The notes under the pieces: model-generated
The model's database searches: none
Seen by the model: the letters and a program-made list of their open reading frames with translations, nothing else
What the model was told of the DNA's origin: nothing
Part shown: positions 43,827-53,142 of the stretch, in pieces
Position numbering within the stretch: the first letter of the stretch is position 1
How the letters are laid out: each line of letters starts with the position of its first letter
From: 2-12-FULL-35-15 sp036386835
GTDB taxonomy: Bacteria > Bacteroidota > Bacteroidia > 2-12-FULL-35-15
Reading direction: 5' to 3'
DNA length: 64,000 bases
Assembly (NCBI GenBank): GCA_036386835.1
Contig: DASVUX010000003.1
Coordinates: 13,580-77,579, forward strand
Translations under genes and position numbers: made by a program

Positions 43827-44100
43827 AGGATACTAATACTAATTTTTACTATAATTACTAAGTCTGTGTATTTTATCTGTGCTGTTATTTCAAGCTGACC
43901 GGAAAACGTTTATCAGTATGAACCTGTGAAATGGGAAAATACCAATCTGTGTGTTTAGCGAGGCGTAAAAGTAAGGAAATTAAGGAAGAGTTCTATAATA
44001 AATTTGCCTGTAACAGGATATCTCTTTACATTCGTTTAAACTCAATCTTCCTTTATAAGAAATCTTAATACTTTTTGCGGAAGTACATTAAAATAAAACA

Positions 44101-47100
44101 ATGAAAAAAATATTTGCCTTACTCCTGTTTTCGGCATTGATCCTTAACTGTTTTAAAGCGGCTGCACAATTCAACCGCAGGGATACAAAAAAGAATTCCC
44201 CCTATAAAACGAACTATCAAAGAGTTTCTGCAGGATGCTTTTCAGCCTATACACTTGAAATACGGCAAGGAACGCTTTGGTCCTGGGGATTTAATTATTG
44301 GGGCCAATTAGGAGATGGCACTACAACTGAAAGACACAGTCCTGTTCAGATTGGCACTGACAATAAATGGGTAAATATCTCGATGGGCCAGGCATTTAGT
44401 TTTGGATTAAAGTCCGATGGAACTCTTTGGGCATGGGGCCGGAATGAATACGGACATTTGGGGGACGGGACAGTTATTAACCGGCATAGCCCGGTTCAGG
44501 TGGGCAGCGATAATAAGTGGATAAGTATTTCTTCCGGTACCAGTCACTGTCTTGGTATAAAATCAGATGGTACATTATGGTCCTGGGGATTAAATCTGAG
44601 CGGACAGGTTGGTGATGGTTCTACTACCGAACGCCATAACCCGGTGCAAATAGGGACCGCAAACAACTGGACATCTGTTTTTGGTGGCGGGGACCGGTCG
44701 TTTGCACTGAAATCTGACGGCACACTCTGGGCATGGGGAGAGAACTATTGGGGCCAGCTGGGAGACGGCACGAATGCGGATAAAACAAGCCCTGTACAAA
44801 TTGGAACCGACACGAAATGGACAAGAATTTCCAATGGTAACACACACACATTAGGATTAAAATCTGATGGTACCCTTTGGGCATGGGGATATAATATTAC
44901 CGGAGCCCTGGGTGACGGCACAACTACAAATAGAAATAATCCGGTACAAATCGGAACTGCTAACAATTGGGTAGATGTTTCTGCCGGCTGGGGACATAGC
45001 CTCGCTTTAAAATCGGATGGCAGTCTTTGGTCATGGGGATATAATGCCAGCGGGGAATTGGGAAATGGAACCGGACCCGGAATCAATGCACCTGCCAGGG
45101 TGGGCACTGATAATAATTGGGTAACTATAACAACCGGCCATAGCTATAGTCTGGGTTCAAAATCAAATGGCACACTCTGGGCATGGGGGGATAACAGCAA
45201 TGGTCAACTGGGTGATGGGACAATCATTAACAGGTCTACCCCTGTGCAAATAAGTATTGTTCCAAATGCATGGGTAACTGTTGATGGAGGCGGTTCCCAT
45301 ACGCTGGGAGTAAAATCCAATGGCAGCTTATGGTCCTGGGGAAATAATAATTCCTGGCAATCAGGAGATGCAATATATACTCAAAGAAGTTTTCTTATTC
45401 AAATAGGAACTGATCTGAATTGGGTCGGAATAAAAGGTGGCAAAAATCATAGTCTCGGTCTACAATCAGATGGTAGTCTTTGGGCATGGGGAAATAATTC
45501 ATATGGTCAGTTAGGAGTCGGAGATACATTATCCAGGACTAACCCGGTTCAAGTCGGAACTGAACAAAGCTGGAGCAGTATTGCTGCCGGAGAAAATCAT
45601 TCGCTTGGCTTAAAAGCTAATGGCACTCTCTGGTCCTGGGGGGATAATACTTATGGTCAATTAGGGGATGCTACCACAACGACCAGAACAAGTCCCGTAC
45701 AAGTAGGAACTGATAATAAATGGATAAGTATAGCCACCGGATCGTATCATAGTTTGGGTTTAAAAGCAAACGGAACCCTTTGGGCATGGGGAAATAATTC
45801 AGGCGGACAATTAGGGAATGGAACTGTGATAAATGAACTCACGCCTGTCCAGGTGGGTATTGAAAATAAATGGATAAGTATTGCTTCAGATTCTGTGCAT
45901 ACCCTGGGAATGAAATCAGATGGTACAATATGGGCATGGGGAAATAATAATCTCGGGCAATTAGGGGACGGTACTACACTAATGAGAACAAGCCCTCTGC
46001 AAATCGGAACAGATACAAAATGGCTGCTTATCGAAACAGGTAATTTTCATTCTTTAGGCCTGCAATCCGATGGTAACTTATGGACATGGGGAGGCAATGG
46101 AAAAGGAGAATTAGGGGATGGTACCTACATTTTCAAGACCAGCCCTGCACAAATAGGAACAAACAATGATTGGGTCGCACTAGCCGGAGGCGGACACCAT
46201 ACTATTGCCCTGAAATCGGAGAGGAATCAATTTTGTTCAACGGGATTTAATTCAAACGGTCAATTAGGTGATGGCACCCTTGTAAACAAAAACACCTTGG
46301 TATGCAATACAAATTGTTATCCACCACCCCCGCCATTAAATACAACCCCGGCAGCCAGTTTAACTATTTGCAGCGGAAACAGCATAACGTTAACTGCCAC
46401 CGGATCAGGCACCCTGCGTTGGTATAACTCCGCTGTGGCCGGAACCCCTGTTGGAACAGGAGGATCTTATACGACACCGGTGTTAACAGCAAGTACCACT
46501 TATTACGTGGAAGATAGTACAGGGGTACCGAGCTTGGTCAGAACAGCAATAGCAGTTACTGTTAATCCGGCTCCGCCAATACCCACTATAAGTTTAAGCG
46601 GACCCGCTGTTTTCTGTGATGGAAATTCGGTAATACTTACTTCAAGTAGTTCTGCTGCTTATTTATGGAGTAATGGAGCAACTACCCAAAGCATTACTAT
46701 AACCTCCTCAACAAATGATTCCGTCAGAATCACTGATGCAAACGGCTGCTCTTCAACTTCAGCCCCTGTAGCCATAACCGTTAATCCCAACCCAAATGTC
46801 ATTATTACTCCTGATGGGCCAACTGCTTTCTGCATCGGAGGAAACGTAACGCTTGATGCAGGGAGTGGATTTGTAACCTATCAATGGGCAAGCGGTCCCA
46901 CTTCGCAAATGATCACCTTGTCCTATACAACCCATGATTCGGTTACTGTTACTGATATAAATGGCTGTTCTTCCTCTGCATCCATTAATGTTATATCAAG
47001 CCCGGTGCCTGTGCTCATCATTAATGATCCTGCTGAAATTTGTTCTTCCGGTTTTATAAACATCTCTTCTCCGGCCATCACTGCAGGAAGCTCGGGTGGA

Positions 47101-48255
47101 ACTTTGAGCTATTGGCAGGACCAGGGTGCAACAATTCCCCTAAACCCTTCTTTTTACACTGCTGCAGACACCAGTGGAACCTACTATATTCAATTGAGTA
47201 ATCCGGGGTGTTCAGTAATCCAACCGGTAAATATCCTGATCAATAACAATTGTGTCTGGCCCGGAGACGCTAACCACGACTCCATCGTAAACAATTCTGA
47301 TCTTCTGCCGATAGGTCTCCATTATTCCCAGGCGGGAGCTCCACGGGCAAGCGTAAGCAACTTATGGCAGGATTATATTTCTGCAAACTGGGGCACATCA
47401 CAAATTAACGGTTCAGATATTAAACATGCAGACTGTAATGGAGATGGCCTTATTGACAACAGTGATACGCTGGCCGTCAATCTTAATTTCAGCTCTACGC
47501 ATGCAATTGTAGTTAACAATCATGATATTGAGCGACTGACTGATCCTGAGATCCATTTTGTTACAAACAGCAATATCTATAATGCAGGCGATTGGATAGA
47601 CATCGAAGTTCATACAGGAAGATCCGCAATCCCGGTTACTGAATTGTATGGACTTGCATTCAATATTTATTATGATGCTTCATTAGTAGAACCCGGAACT
47701 GAAAGCCTCACATATCCTGCGGGCTGGTTGGGAACTCCTGCAACAAACTTGATCACAATTTCCAGGATCGAACCTTTTGCTTCGACTGCTTTCGGTGGCA
47801 TCACACGCATTGATCACCTGAACCAAAGCGGCTATGGAGAGATCGCAAACTTAAGGTTCCAGGCGGCTAGCTCAATCACTTCCCCGGTAGTGCTGCATTT
47901 TGCAATTTCAGGCTATACAGCCAATGATTCTGCAGGATCCCCACTGGTATTCAATACGGCTGATGATTCAATTACTATCACTCCCCTAGCAACGGATATT
48001 ACAGAAAAAGCAAATAGCCCTTCCGTTTTAGTTCATCCTAACCCTTTTAGTGAAGAAACAACAATTTCATTTACTGAAGAACAAAAGAACTGTATTGTAA
48101 GAATAATGGATGTGCTCGGGAAAGAAACAAGAACCATCAGATTTTCAGGTAAGAAATTAGTAATTCAAAAAGAGGAAATGCTGAGGGGAATCTATTTTGT
48201 GGAGATCACATGCGGGAATGAGAATGTGATCAATAAGAAGATTGTCGTACAGTAA
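44101..48255 (+). CDS. RCC1-propeller/Ig/dockerin-like/cohesin-like T9SS surface protein
   Basis: 1384 residues with a signal peptide (MKKIFALLLFSALILNCFKAAAQ). Residues ~40-740 hold 14 RCC1 repeats (SLGLKSDGTLWAWG..N..GQLGDGT), that is two seven-bladed propellers. Residues ~745-1050 are Ig-like SprB-type modules (ICSGNSITLTATG; FCDGNSVILTSSS). About 1055-1130 has two calcium-loop motifs GDANHDSIVNNSD and CNGDGLIDNSDTLAVN typical for dockerin, and ~1150-1300 is a cohesin-like beta domain (LYGLAFNIYYDASLVEP). The C-terminus (VHPNPFSEETTISF) is a type A T9SS domain. A multi-domain surface protein of unknown ligand. Confidence 0.94.
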   Translation: MKKIFALLLFSALILNCFKAAAQFNRRDTKKNSPYKTNYQRVSAGCFSAYTLEIRQGTLWSWGFNYWGQLGDGTTTERHSPVQIGTDNKWVNISMGQAFSFGLKSDGTLWAWGRNEYGHLGDGTVINRHSPVQVGSDNKWISISSGTSHCLGIKSDGTLWSWGLNLSGQVGDGSTTERHNPVQIGTANNWTSVFGGGDRSFALKSDGTLWAWGENYWGQLGDGTNADKTSPVQIGTDTKWTRISNGNTHTLGLKSDGTLWAWGYNITGALGDGTTTNRNNPVQIGTANNWVDVSAGWGHSLALKSDGSLWSWGYNASGELGNGTGPGINAPARVGTDNNWVTITTGHSYSLGSKSNGTLWAWGDNSNGQLGDGTIINRSTPVQISIVPNAWVTVDGGGSHTLGVKSNGSLWSWGNNNSWQSGDAIYTQRSFLIQIGTDLNWVGIKGGKNHSLGLQSDGSLWAWGNNSYGQLGVGDTLSRTNPVQVGTEQSWSSIAAGENHSLGLKANGTLWSWGDNTYGQLGDATTTTRTSPVQVGTDNKWISIATGSYHSLGLKANGTLWAWGNNSGGQLGNGTVINELTPVQVGIENKWISIASDSVHTLGMKSDGTIWAWGNNNLGQLGDGTTLMRTSPLQIGTDTKWLLIETGNFHSLGLQSDGNLWTWGGNGKGELGDGTYIFKTSPAQIGTNNDWVALAGGGHHTIALKSERNQFCSTGFNSNGQLGDGTLVNKNTLVCNTNCYPPPPPLNTTPAASLTICSGNSITLTATGSGTLRWYNSAVAGTPVGTGGSYTTPVLTASTTYYVEDSTGVPSLVRTAIAVTVNPAPPIPTISLSGPAVFCDGNSVILTSSSSAAYLWSNGATTQSITITSSTNDSVRITDANGCSSTSAPVAITVNPNPNVIITPDGPTAFCIGGNVTLDAGSGFVTYQWASGPTSQMITLSYTTHDSVTVTDINGCSSSASINVISSPVPVLIINDPAEICSSGFINISSPAITAGSSGGTLSYWQDQGATIPLNPSFYTAADTSGTYYIQLSNPGCSVIQPVNILINNNCVWPGDANHDSIVNNSDLLPIGLHYSQAGAPRASVSNLWQDYISANWGTSQINGSDIKHADCNGDGLIDNSDTLAVNLNFSSTHAIVVNNHDIERLTDPEIHFVTNSNIYNAGDWIDIEVHTGRSAIPVTELYGLAFNIYYDASLVEPGTESLTYPAGWLGTPATNLITISRIEPFASTAFGGITRIDHLNQSGYGEIANLRFQAASSITSPVVLHFAISGYTANDSAGSPLVFNTADDSITITPLATDITEKANSPSVLVHPNPFSEETTISFTEEQKNCIVRIMDVLGKETRTIRFSGKKLVIQKEEMLRGIYFVEITCGNENVINKKIVVQ

Positions 48256-48285
48256 ACACAAACCCTGATTAATAAATGATTCGTG

Positions 48286-49539
48286 TTAACTGAACCGTAT
48301 CGCCTTTACCGGGGTGATCTTTGAAACGATAAAGCTTGGGATCAGCAGCATAAGCACACACGATATAACTGTTCCGGCATTCAATAAAATAATATTTACC
48401 GGGTCAAGTTCCACAGGGACTACCGATACATAATAAGTTTTGGGATCAAGTGTAAACAAACCGAATTGATGCTGCAGAAGCGCAATCCCGATCCCAAGCA
48501 GGTTCCCCCAGAACAGTCCTTTGCCGACAAGATACATTGCGTTGTAAAGGAAAATCTTCTGAATGCTCTGGTTAGCAGCTCCCAGGGCTTTTAAAATCCC
48601 GATCATATTGGTACGTTCCAGAATAAGGATCAGCAGGGCAGAGATCATGTTGATTCCTCCCACCAGCAACATCAGGGTGATGACGATCATCGCGTTCACA
48701 TCCTGCAGATCAAGCCATGAGAATACCGTTGGGTTAGTTTCTTTAATAGTTTGTGCAATATAACCCTGCCCGGTTAACGCATTCACCTCAGCTCCGAGCT
48801 CATCAATGTTATCATAATCATTCAACGCGATCTCAAATCCCCCTACCTGGTCTTCTGTCCAGTAGTTGAGTTTCCGGATCTGCCGGATATCTACAAGAAC
48901 AAGCTTTTTATCAATGTCTTCATAACCTGTATCATAGATCCCTGAGACAAAAAATGTTTTTACCCTCTGCTCATAACTTACAATTTCAGCACTATCCGTT
49001 TTTTTGATCAGGAAATAAATGACCATTTTGTCATTCACTTTCAATTCCAGCTTATCGGCCAGCAGCTGTGAAATGACAATACTTTTGGATAAGCCTGTAT
49101 CGCTCACTGCGAAAGCCTTACCAGTCTTTATACTCTTATTGATAAACTCCCAGTCGAAATCTGCACCAATGCCTTTCAGCATCACCCCCTCATTATCCGT
49201 CCGGGTTTTTATGATCCCGCTTTTGGTAGCGTACGACTGGATATGCTTTACCTGGGGAATCTCTTTAAGGTCTTTTATAAAATCCGCTTTGCCATCAATA
49301 GGCTGGGGCTCATCGCTTATATTATTATCATAATTCGTGATCTGTATGTGCGAACCGAAACCGATCAGCTTGTTACGGATCTCTTTCTGAAAACCGGTAA
49401 CCACGCAAACAGTAAGTATCATCAGCGCTATCCCCAATGCAATCCCCAGGACCGAAACCTTCATAATAGGGCGCGATAATTGATTGCTGCCGGCCGTGCC
49501 GAAAATAATGCGTTTCGCTATGAAGCTTTCTATGCTCAA
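48286..49539 (-). CDS. FtsX-like ABC permease (LolC/LolE type)
   Basis: 417 residues: one N-terminal transmembrane helix (KVSVLGIALGIALMILTVCVVTGF), a large periplasmic domain (~50-260) and three C-terminal helices (VITLMLLVGGINMISALLILILERTN.., given as two spans; LGIGIALLQ; ILLNAGTVISCVLMLLIPS). The segment NMIGILKALGAANQSI is the coupling helix. The family extracts lipoproteins to LolA or works in MacB-like export. The partner ATPase LolD is not in the neighbourhood. Divergent from namZ by about 50 bases. Confidence 0.9.
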   Translation of the reverse strand: MSIESFIAKRIIFGTAGSNQLSRPIMKVSVLGIALGIALMILTVCVVTGFQKEIRNKLIGFGSHIQITNYDNNISDEPQPIDGKADFIKDLKEIPQVKHIQSYATKSGIIKTRTDNEGVMLKGIGADFDWEFINKSIKTGKAFAVSDTGLSKSIVISQLLADKLELKVNDKMVIYFLIKKTDSAEIVSYEQRVKTFFVSGIYDTGYEDIDKKLVLVDIRQIRKLNYWTEDQVGGFEIALNDYDNIDELGAEVNALTGQGYIAQTIKETNPTVFSWLDLQDVNAMIVITLMLLVGGINMISALLILILERTNMIGILKALGAANQSIQKIFLYNAMYLVGKGLFWGNLLGIGIALLQHQFGLFTLDPKTYYVSVVPVELDPVNIILLNAGTVISCVLMLLIPSFIVSKITPVKAIRFS

Positions 49540-49591
49540 ATTTTACGTAGCTTTGATGCTATAATTTATACCGACAAAAGTACTATTTTAA

Positions 49592-50803
49592 ATGAAGATG
49601 AATAAACTATATACCTTCCTGCTTTTAACATTGCTCGGCTCAGCTGCAAGTTCACAAGGACTTGTGCCTGTAGGGAACACAAGCAAAACAGGCAGGGATA
49701 TTAAAATGGGGGCTGACCGCACAGCGGAATATCTTCCTTTATTAAAAGGCAGGGCAGTAGCTGTTGTTGCGAATCAATCTTCAAACATAAAGGAAACACA
49801 CCTGGTGGATACTCTTTTAAAACTCGGTGTGAATATTAAAAAAGTCTTTTGCCCGGAACATGGCTTCCGCGGCCTTGTTGACGCTGGTGAAAAGGTGAAG
49901 ACGGAAAAAGACGGAAAAACCGGGTTACCGATTATCTCTCTTTACGGAAAAAACAAGAAGCCCGCCCCTGAACAGCTGAAAGATATTGATGTTGTTATTT
50001 TCGATATACAGGATGTTGGCGTTCGTTTCTATACTTACCTCTCCACATTGCATTATGTTATGGAAGCCTGTGCAGAAAATAAGAAAAAAGTGATTGTGCT
50101 TGACCGCCCGAACCCGAATGGATACTACGTGGACGGCCCGATACTTGAAGATGCATGGAAATCGTTTCTTGGCCTTCATCCGGTTCCCATTGTTTACGGC
50201 CTCACCATTGGTGAATATGCTCAGATGATCAATGGCGAGGGCTGGCTCAAAGGAAAGATCAAATGCGATTTACAGGTGATAACACTGGAAGGTTATGATC
50301 ATGATGATCTTTATGAGCTGCCTGTAAAACCTTCGCCAAACCTCCCGAACATGTCAGCCGTTTATTTATACCCAAGCCTGGGGCTTTTTGAAGGATCTGT
50401 GGTTTCGGTTGGAAGGGGAACTGATCATCCTTTCCAGGTAATCGGACATCCTGAACTGCAAAAAGGCACGTACACATTCACCCCTGAACCACGTCCGGGA
50501 GCTGCAGAGCCAAAATACAAAGGGCAGGAATGCAAAGGTTATGACCTGAGGGATTTTGGCAATGAGTACATGAAAGACCTGAAAAAGATCTACCTGTTCT
50601 GGCTCATTGGAACGTATGAAAACACTCCTGATAAGACTGTTTTCTTTGATGAGAATTTTAATTATCATGCGGGGAATGCAACACTCCAAAAGCAGATCAA
50701 AGAAGGAAAAAGCGAAGCGGAAATCAGGGAAAGCTGGAAGGAAGGATTGAATAAATTTAAACCGGTAAGGAAGAAGTATTTGTTATATAAAGATTTCGAA
50801 TAA
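49592..50803 (+). CDS. namZ: Exo-beta-N-acetylmuramidase NamZ (DUF1343)
   Basis: 403 residues, starting at ATG 49592 or the ATG at 49598; signal peptide MNKLYTFLLLTLLGSAASSQG. DUF1343 motifs are complete: AVVANQSSN, VFCPEHGFRG, GLPIISLYG, DVVIFDIQDVGVRFYTYLST, VIVLDRPNPNG and GRGTDHPFQVIG. NamZ removes terminal MurNAc from the non-reducing end of peptidoglycan fragments; the family is common in MurNAc-using Bacteroidota. The rest of a MurNAc pathway is not nearby. Secreted to the periplasm by the signal peptide. Confidence 0.93.
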   Translation: MKMNKLYTFLLLTLLGSAASSQGLVPVGNTSKTGRDIKMGADRTAEYLPLLKGRAVAVVANQSSNIKETHLVDTLLKLGVNIKKVFCPEHGFRGLVDAGEKVKTEKDGKTGLPIISLYGKNKKPAPEQLKDIDVVIFDIQDVGVRFYTYLSTLHYVMEACAENKKKVIVLDRPNPNGYYVDGPILEDAWKSFLGLHPVPIVYGLTIGEYAQMINGEGWLKGKIKCDLQVITLEGYDHDDLYELPVKPSPNLPNMSAVYLYPSLGLFEGSVVSVGRGTDHPFQVIGHPELQKGTYTFTPEPRPGAAEPKYKGQECKGYDLRDFGNEYMKDLKKIYLFWLIGTYENTPDKTVFFDENFNYHAGNATLQKQIKEGKSEAEIRESWKEGLNKFKPVRKKYLLYKDFE

Positions 50804-50909
50804 ACTCCCCGCTCTTTTTCTCTCACCTGCTTCAGGCAATATTCCTGATAACACCCTCAAGATCCACGGTTTGATAATTCTACGAGTTGGGCTAATTAAT
50901 AAAAAGCAA

Positions 50910-50935
50910 AAGAGAGACATAAATGCCTCTCTCTT
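50910..50935. terminator. Imperfect terminator-like hairpin
   Basis: AAGAGAG (50910-50916) and CTCTCTT (50929-50935) around a partly paired loop. Read leftward it is followed by TTGCTTTTTATT. It lies between namZ and the response-regulator gene stop and probably serves the latter. Confidence 0.45.
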
Positions 50936-50996
50936 GTTATGGCCGTGAGAATTTTCCAATTAACCCGGCTATGTTGTTCAAGCAATACTCAAATGT

Positions 50997-51416
50997 TTAG
51001 CAGCGTGACGGGATCAGGCACTTTTCAACTGCAGCACGGATGTGCGAAAATGCAAACCGGTCTTTCATTACGTAATCATAAGCACCATATCTTAATGCTT
51101 TAACGGCTGAAGCCATATCTTTTTCATCGGACATCATGATGACGATAGTTTCAGGGCTGATCTCCTTGATTTTATCTACAGTATAGGTATTTTGTCCTTC
51201 GTTAGTCCTTTTATTCAGCTTATAATCAAGCACTACAATTCCCGGTTTGTTCTCTTTCCTGATCTTATTGATGCATTCTTCTTTTGAAACAAAGGCTTCC
51301 ACTTTTACATTCTTATCAAATGAGCTTTCAAGGGAATTCTTAAGTGATTCAGCATATAGCTGGTTATCTGCTGCCACGAATAGGTTATAATAATTGTCTA
51401 TATTTTGCATGATCAT
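50997..51416 (-). CDS. Single-domain response regulator (CheY-like)
   Basis: 139 residues consisting of one receiver domain: phosphoacceptor Asp64 in VVLDYKLN, the switch Ser near 98 in VIMMSDE and Lys119 in YVMKDRF. The acidic pair at the end of strand 1 is weak (LFVAADNQLYAES), with Asp17 only, so Mg binding may be altered. No output domain and no histidine kinase next to it. The start may be ATG 51416 or ATG 51410 (MQNIDNYYN). Output by protein-protein contact or phosphotransfer is inferred. Confidence 0.88.
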   Translation of the reverse strand: MIMQNIDNYYNLFVAADNQLYAESLKNSLESSFDKNVKVEAFVSKEECINKIRKENKPGIVVLDYKLNKRTNEGQNTYTVDKIKEISPETIVIMMSDEKDMASAVKALRYGAYDYVMKDRFAFSHIRAAVEKCLIPSRC

Positions 51417-51554
51417 GTCTTAGTTTGTTTGTTTAGGTCATTTTCACAATTAAAATTTAATGCCTGCACATTTTTCCAGCCGATTGCGGAAATAATTCCC
51501 CAAACGACCTGTGTAATTTTTATTTAAATTGCTGCACATAAACTTAAGATCCCT

Positions 51555-52061
51555 ATGAAAAAATTGTTCCTGATTTGCGGCTTAGCATGTTCCTTTGTCC
51601 TTGGATTTGCCCTGAACAGCTATATAAAACCAGCCAAGGATGAAGAATCCAGGAAAGTGACCGGCATTGGCGGGATCTTTTTCAAATGCAAAGATCCCAA
51701 ACAAATCAAGGAATGGTACCAGTTGCACCTGGGGCTGAAAATGGATGCTTACGGCACCAGCTTCGAGTGGCGCGAGGGAACGGACAGTTCAAAATACGGC
51801 TTTACCCAATGGGGTGCTTTTAATGAAAAAACAAAATACTTCCTGCCCTCCACTAAAGAATTCATGATCAATTACCGCGTTACCGATCTTAAGCGTCTCG
51901 CAGAAATGCTGAAGGCAGAAGGTGTAACCATTACTGACACTATTGAAACCGTTGAATACGGGAAATTCCTTCATATAATGGATCCGGAAGGGAACAAAAT
52001 TGAATTATGGGAACCCGTTGATGCAGAATACAATAAGATTGTAAAAGGAAGGACTAAATAA
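51555..52061 (+). CDS. VOC (glyoxalase/bleomycin-resistance fold) protein with N-terminal anchor
   Basis: 168 residues. A hydrophobic N-terminus (MKKLFLICGLACSFVLGFALNSYI) acts as a signal anchor, which is uncommon for this fold. The VOC part shows GIGGIFFKCKDPKQIKEWY, MINYRVTDLKRLAEML and FLHIMDPEGNKIELWEP, with the typical His and Glu metal ligands near HIMDPEG and IELWEP. Similar to PhnB/glyoxalase-like enzymes; substrate unknown. A lipoprotein is possible (GLAC) since Cys11 lies in a lipobox-like spot, though the next residues are hydrophobic. Confidence 0.87.
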   Translation: MKKLFLICGLACSFVLGFALNSYIKPAKDEESRKVTGIGGIFFKCKDPKQIKEWYQLHLGLKMDAYGTSFEWREGTDSSKYGFTQWGAFNEKTKYFLPSTKEFMINYRVTDLKRLAEMLKAEGVTITDTIETVEYGKFLHIMDPEGNKIELWEPVDAEYNKIVKGRTK

Positions 52062-52406
52062 TCAGCCGCCTGTCACTTACTGCCTCATAAACGCCCCGGT
52101 GCCCCGGAAATTTTCCCTTATTTTCTCGAACTGGAAAAATTCGGGGAACTTCACCTCTCATGACAAATGTGAATAAAACCGGGACCGATGCTTATTTCAT
52201 ACAGGAGAAGGTCAGGCTTTACAAAAGGCTTCAGGATATCTATTAATAAAGGAAACTTAAAAAGGCAGTAATTTTTGACCCTCTCCTTTAATGTCCTGGC
52301 AAGGCGTTCAATGTTATTAACAGTATTAACAATTACAATTCTACCACCTATCAAGCCCCACAGCTGATATTAACACCACACTGTTAATTAAATAACTCTT
52401 TCAGGG
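52062..52406. other. Intergenic stretch without a convincing gene
   Basis: About 350 bases with no gene I can support. A TTG-started leftward frame of 67 codons (52151-52354) is open, but its product (IGGRIVIVNTVNNIERL..) matches nothing I know and has no start signal. It could be a remnant. The right end leads into the promoter at 52407. Confidence 0.4.
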
Positions 52407-52436
52407 TTGGAGGCTTTTTTATCCGCTCTACTTTTG
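52407..52436 (+). promoter_or_regulatory. Bacteroidota-type promoter
   Basis: TTG (52407-52409), 19 bases, TACTTTTG (52429-52436), 27 bases before ATG 52464. It supports that ATG over the longer open frame beginning at 52407. Confidence 0.65.
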
Positions 52437-52463
52437 CTGTGTTATAACAAACCTATAACTCAC

Positions 52464-53108
52464 ATGAAAAGAGCGCTTTACGCATTCTCACTTTCAGCTA
52501 TTATTTTTTTAGCCTCTTTTATTCCGGCTGAAGGAGGAGGAAATGATACAAAGTCTGAAAAGATCATTTCAACATTCGTGGTTCAGTCATTCAGGGTCAG
52601 CAAAGACGGCATGGTGAGCTGGACGGCAACAAATGAACACGGTTCTCTTCCATATCTCGTGGAACAGTACATTTTCGATAAATGGGTTAAAGTTGGGGAA
52701 GTAAATGGAATTGGGAGCCCAACTCCTAATTCATATTCAGTTCCGGTGATCCTCAGCAGCGGAGAAAATAAATTCCGCGTCAGGCAAAAAGGATATGATA
52801 AAATCAGCCGTTTTTCTGATGCGGTGACCTATTATTCAAAAAAAGAACCTGTTTCTTATTCTGTTACCGACCATAACCAGACCATTACTTTCACTGCTGA
52901 TACTTACTTCATTATCTATAATCCTTATGGGGCTATCACCAAGCAAGGCTATGGAAATTATGTGGATATTTCTGATTACGCCAAAGGATACTATTGCCTG
53001 ATCTATGACAATAAGCTAGGCGGATTTGAAAAGAAGAAAGTGCTCTTCAAAGAGAGCTTTATGCCTGTGGTTGTGAATCCTCCTGACTGGCTGAAAAAAA
53101 GGGATTAA
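52464..53108 (+). CDS. Secreted beta-rich protein, unknown function
   Basis: ATG 52464 gives 214 residues with a signal peptide (MKRALYAFSLSAIIFLASFIPAEG). The mature part reads as one fibronectin-III/Ig-like domain (VQSFRVSKDGMVSWTATNE, LPYLVEQYIFDKWVKVGEV, YSVPVILSSGENKFRVRQ) and a second small domain with LSG-like YFIIYNPYGAITKQGYGNYVDISDYAKGYYCL, which resembles a T9SS-type end but lacks the PNP motif. The family is not recognised. It ends 34 bases before the convergent ABC exporter. Confidence 0.8.
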   Translation: MKRALYAFSLSAIIFLASFIPAEGGGNDTKSEKIISTFVVQSFRVSKDGMVSWTATNEHGSLPYLVEQYIFDKWVKVGEVNGIGSPTPNSYSVPVILSSGENKFRVRQKGYDKISRFSDAVTYYSKKEPVSYSVTDHNQTITFTADTYFIIYNPYGAITKQGYGNYVDISDYAKGYYCLIYDNKLGGFEKKKVLFKESFMPVVVNPPDWLKKRD

Positions 53109-53142
53109 TTGTAGTTTTTGTTCACAAAAGCGGTCCTGCTTG

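Noticed and set aside
52151..52354. 67-codon leftward ORF as a gene
   Set aside because: TTG start without leader signal, no similarity to a known family and no partner context; kept only as possible remnant.
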